Assembly (NCBI GenBank): GCA_046566095.1
Contig: JBKHXI010000081.1
Span: 1-6,772 of the forward strand
Source: CAMPJU01 sp046566095
GTDB lineage: Bacteria; Pseudomonadota; Gammaproteobacteria; Xanthomonadales; Xanthomonadaceae
DNA: 6,772 nucleotides
Direction of reading: 5' to 3'
The translations under genes were made by a program, and so were the position numbers. The notes beneath the pieces were generated by a model. That model searched no databases, had not been told where the DNA came from, and saw only the letters and a program-made list of their open reading frames with translations. Positions 5,575-6,772 of this stretch are shown one piece after another. The number at the start of each line of letters is the position of its first letter. Positions within the stretch are counted from its first letter, which is position 1.

Positions 5575-6521
5575 TCGCGGCACCAGGCCACCACCGGCGG
5601 CAGCGCGTCCTCGATGCGGGTGCGCGGCACGAAGCCCAGCTCGGCCTCGGCGCGCGCGGTGTCGGCCACCGTCTCGAGCATGTCGCCGGGCTGCAGATCG
5701 CGGTAAACCCGCCGTGCCGGGCGGCCGGCGGCCTGCTCGATCAGTGCGATGAAGCGCTCCAGCGCGACCGGGGTGTGGTTGCCGAGGTTGTAGATCCGGT
5801 GCGGCGTGTCGCCGCCGGCGCGCGGACGGTCGAGTGCGGCCAGCACGCCGGCGACGATGTCGTCGATATGGGTGAAGTCGCGGCGCATGCGGCCGTGATT
5901 GAACACCTCGATCGGACGCCCGCCCAGCACCGCGCGCGCAAACAGCAGCGGCGCCATGTCGGGCCGGCCCCAGGGCCCGTACACGGTGAAGAAGCGCAAC
6001 GCGGTCGCCGGCAGCCGGTACAAGTGCGCGTAGCTGTGGGCCATCGCCTCGTTGGCGGCCTTGGTCGCGGCGTAGAAGGACAGCGGGCGGTCGATACGCG
6101 CGTCCTCGCGAAACGGCGGGCTCGCCTGCGCACCGTATACCGACGACGACGAGGCGTACAGCAGGTGCGCGACCTCGTGCCGCCGGCACTGCTCCAGCAC
6201 GTTGCCGAACCCGACCAGGTTGCTGCGCACGTAGGCTTCGGGATGCTCCAGCGAGTAGCGCACCCCGGCCTGGGCAGCCAGATGCACGACCGCGCGCGGC
6301 CGGCGCCGCGCGAACAGCGCCGCCAACGCGTCGCCGTGGGCGAGATCGACCGCCTCCACCGGCACGCCCGGACACAGCGCGGCGACGCGGTCGCGCTTGA
6401 GCCGTGGATCGTAGTAGGCGTTGAAGTTGTCGAGCCCGGTGACCGTGTCGCCACGCTCGGCCAGTGCACGGCAGACGTAGGCGCCGATGAAGCCGGCGGC
6501 GCCGGTAACCAGCACTGGCAT
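5553..6521 (-). CDS. NAD-dependent sugar-nucleotide epimerase, UDP-glucuronate 4-epimerase-like
   Basis: Cytoplasmic extended-SDR enzyme of 322 residues, typical for the family. The NAD-binding GAAGFIG is at 7-13 and LDNFNAYYDPRLKRDR at 30-45. HLAAQAGVRYSLEHP (80-94), ASSSSVYG (123-130) and the catalytic pair in SFYAATK (Y150, K154) follow, then RFFTVYGPWGRPDMA (176-190) and GRMRRDFTHIDDIV (210-223). These blocks are those of UDP-glucuronate 4-epimerases (LpsL/Cap1J type, UDP-GlcA to UDP-GalA) rather than GalE. The start at 6521 gives MPVLVTGAAG directly. It lies 2 nt after the parB stop with no strong Shine-Dalgarno, so it is probably read from the par operon by coupling. It could supply UDP-GalA to the neighbouring lipid-linked glycosylation genes or to general LPS/capsule synthesis. 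Another 4-epimerase specificity remains possible. Confidence 0.92.
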   Translation of the reverse strand: MPVLVTGAAGFIGAYVCRALAERGDTVTGLDNFNAYYDPRLKRDRVAALCPGVPVEAVDLAHGDALAALFARRRPRAVVHLAAQAGVRYSLEHPEAYVRSNLVGFGNVLEQCRRHEVAHLLYASSSSVYGAQASPPFREDARIDRPLSFYAATKAANEAMAHSYAHLYRLPATALRFFTVYGPWGRPDMAPLLFARAVLGGRPIEVFNHGRMRRDFTHIDDIVAGVLAALDRPRAGGDTPHRIYNLGNHTPVALERFIALIEQAAGRPARRVYRDLQPGDMLETVADTARAEAELGFVPRTRIEDALPPVVAWCRDYFGADA

Positions 6522-6523
6522 GG

Positions 6524-6772
6524 CTAGGCCCCGCGCAGCCGCGCCAGGATGCCGTCGAGCGCCTCCAGCGAGTGGTAGCTGATCACCAGCCGGCCCTTGC
6601 CGCCGCGGCCGTGGGCGACCACGACCCGGGTGCCGAGGATCCCGCCCAGTTCGTTCTCCAGCGCGGCGATGTCCGCCTGCGGCCTGGCCCGCGCCGCCTT
6701 GCCGCGGGCGCGCCCGCCGGTCGGCAGCTTGCCGGACGCCAGCTGCTGCACCCGGTGCTCGACCTCGCGCAC
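6524..6772 (-). CDS. parB: Chromosome-partitioning protein ParB, C-terminal part
   Basis: The visible 82 codons are the end of ParB; the gene continues beyond the right edge. VREVEHRVQQL at its start is the usual end of the central DNA-binding region. A basic linker (about 13-31) follows, then the C-terminal dimerization domain ADIAALENELGGILGTRVVV (33-52) with GRLVISYHSLEALDGIL (61-77). ParB binds parS sites near the replication origin, spreads by CTP-dependent clamping and acts with the ParA ATPase. The first visible codon is GTG, but this is read as an internal valine of the conserved SVREVE motif rather than a start. The stop at 6524-6526 is followed after 2 nt by the epimerase start, so the two are likely co-transcribed. 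No parS site was recognised in the window. Confidence 0.93.
   Translation of the reverse strand: MREVEHRVQQLASGKLPTGGRARGKAARARPQADIAALENELGGILGTRVVVAHGRGGKGRLVISYHSLEALDGILARLRGA

Noticed and set aside
3378..6527. A plus-strand open frame of 1049 codons running through the regulator, GT39 and epimerase regions
   Set aside because: Its translation is low-complexity Arg/Ala/Gly/Pro text with no family motifs. It overlaps three genes with clear catalytic motifs in other frames, as expected where third codon positions are nearly all G or C.
6770..6772. GTG at the right edge as a start codon of a small 82-residue protein
   Set aside because: The sequence is the C-terminal end of ParB and the codon fits the valine of the conserved SVREVE motif, so the gene is cut by the window edge.

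Overview
The window is very GC-rich throughout (roughly two thirds or more G+C), with strongly GC-biased third codon positions. This makes long spurious open frames on both strands. The gene set (rpmB-rpmG pair, parB, an OmpR-type response regulator closely resembling ColR, lipopolysaccharide glycosyltransferases) suggests a gammaproteobacterium of the Xanthomonas/Lysobacter group. That assignment rests on remembered family resemblance, not on a search. I see no tRNA, rRNA, CRISPR array, insertion sequence or phage gene. The region looks like ordinary chromosome with a cell-envelope module between housekeeping genes.

Layout, left to right. Positions 1-331 carry the minus-strand pair rpmB (L28) then rpmG (L33, cut by the window edge), with classic Shine-Dalgarno sites. 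They are preceded on the minus strand by a 268-bp spacer (332-599) holding a sigma70-like promoter and a small hairpin. Positions 600-3740 are one compact minus-strand run, read right to left: response regulator (ColR-like), sensor histidine kinase, family 2 glycosyltransferase, and a small LAB_N-domain membrane protein. Three of its genes overlap a neighbour or sit one start/stop overlap away. Positions 3741-3894 form a divergent control region with a palindrome, an 11-bp direct repeat and a possible promoter. Positions 3895-5574 hold a plus-strand ArnT-like (GT39) integral-membrane glycosyltransferase. Positions 5553-6521 hold a minus-strand UDP-glucuronate 4-epimerase-like gene. It overlaps the GT39 gene tail to tail by 22 bp and follows the parB stop codon by 2 bp. 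The 3' end of parB fills 6524-6772.

How the genes may work together (inference). The epimerase could make UDP-galacturonate. The GT2 enzyme could load the sugar onto undecaprenyl phosphate at the inner face of the cytoplasmic membrane. The LAB_N protein could assist the synthase or flip the lipid-linked sugar. The ArnT-like enzyme could then transfer the sugar to lipid A or LPS core in the periplasm. The two-component system, whose sensor has an ExxE motif in its periplasmic loop, would switch the pathway in response to metal or envelope stress. This parallels the Ara4N (Arn), Francisella galactosamine (FlmF2/FlmK) and Rhizobium galacturonate (Rgt) pathways. The sugar and the regulatory link are not proven by the sequence.
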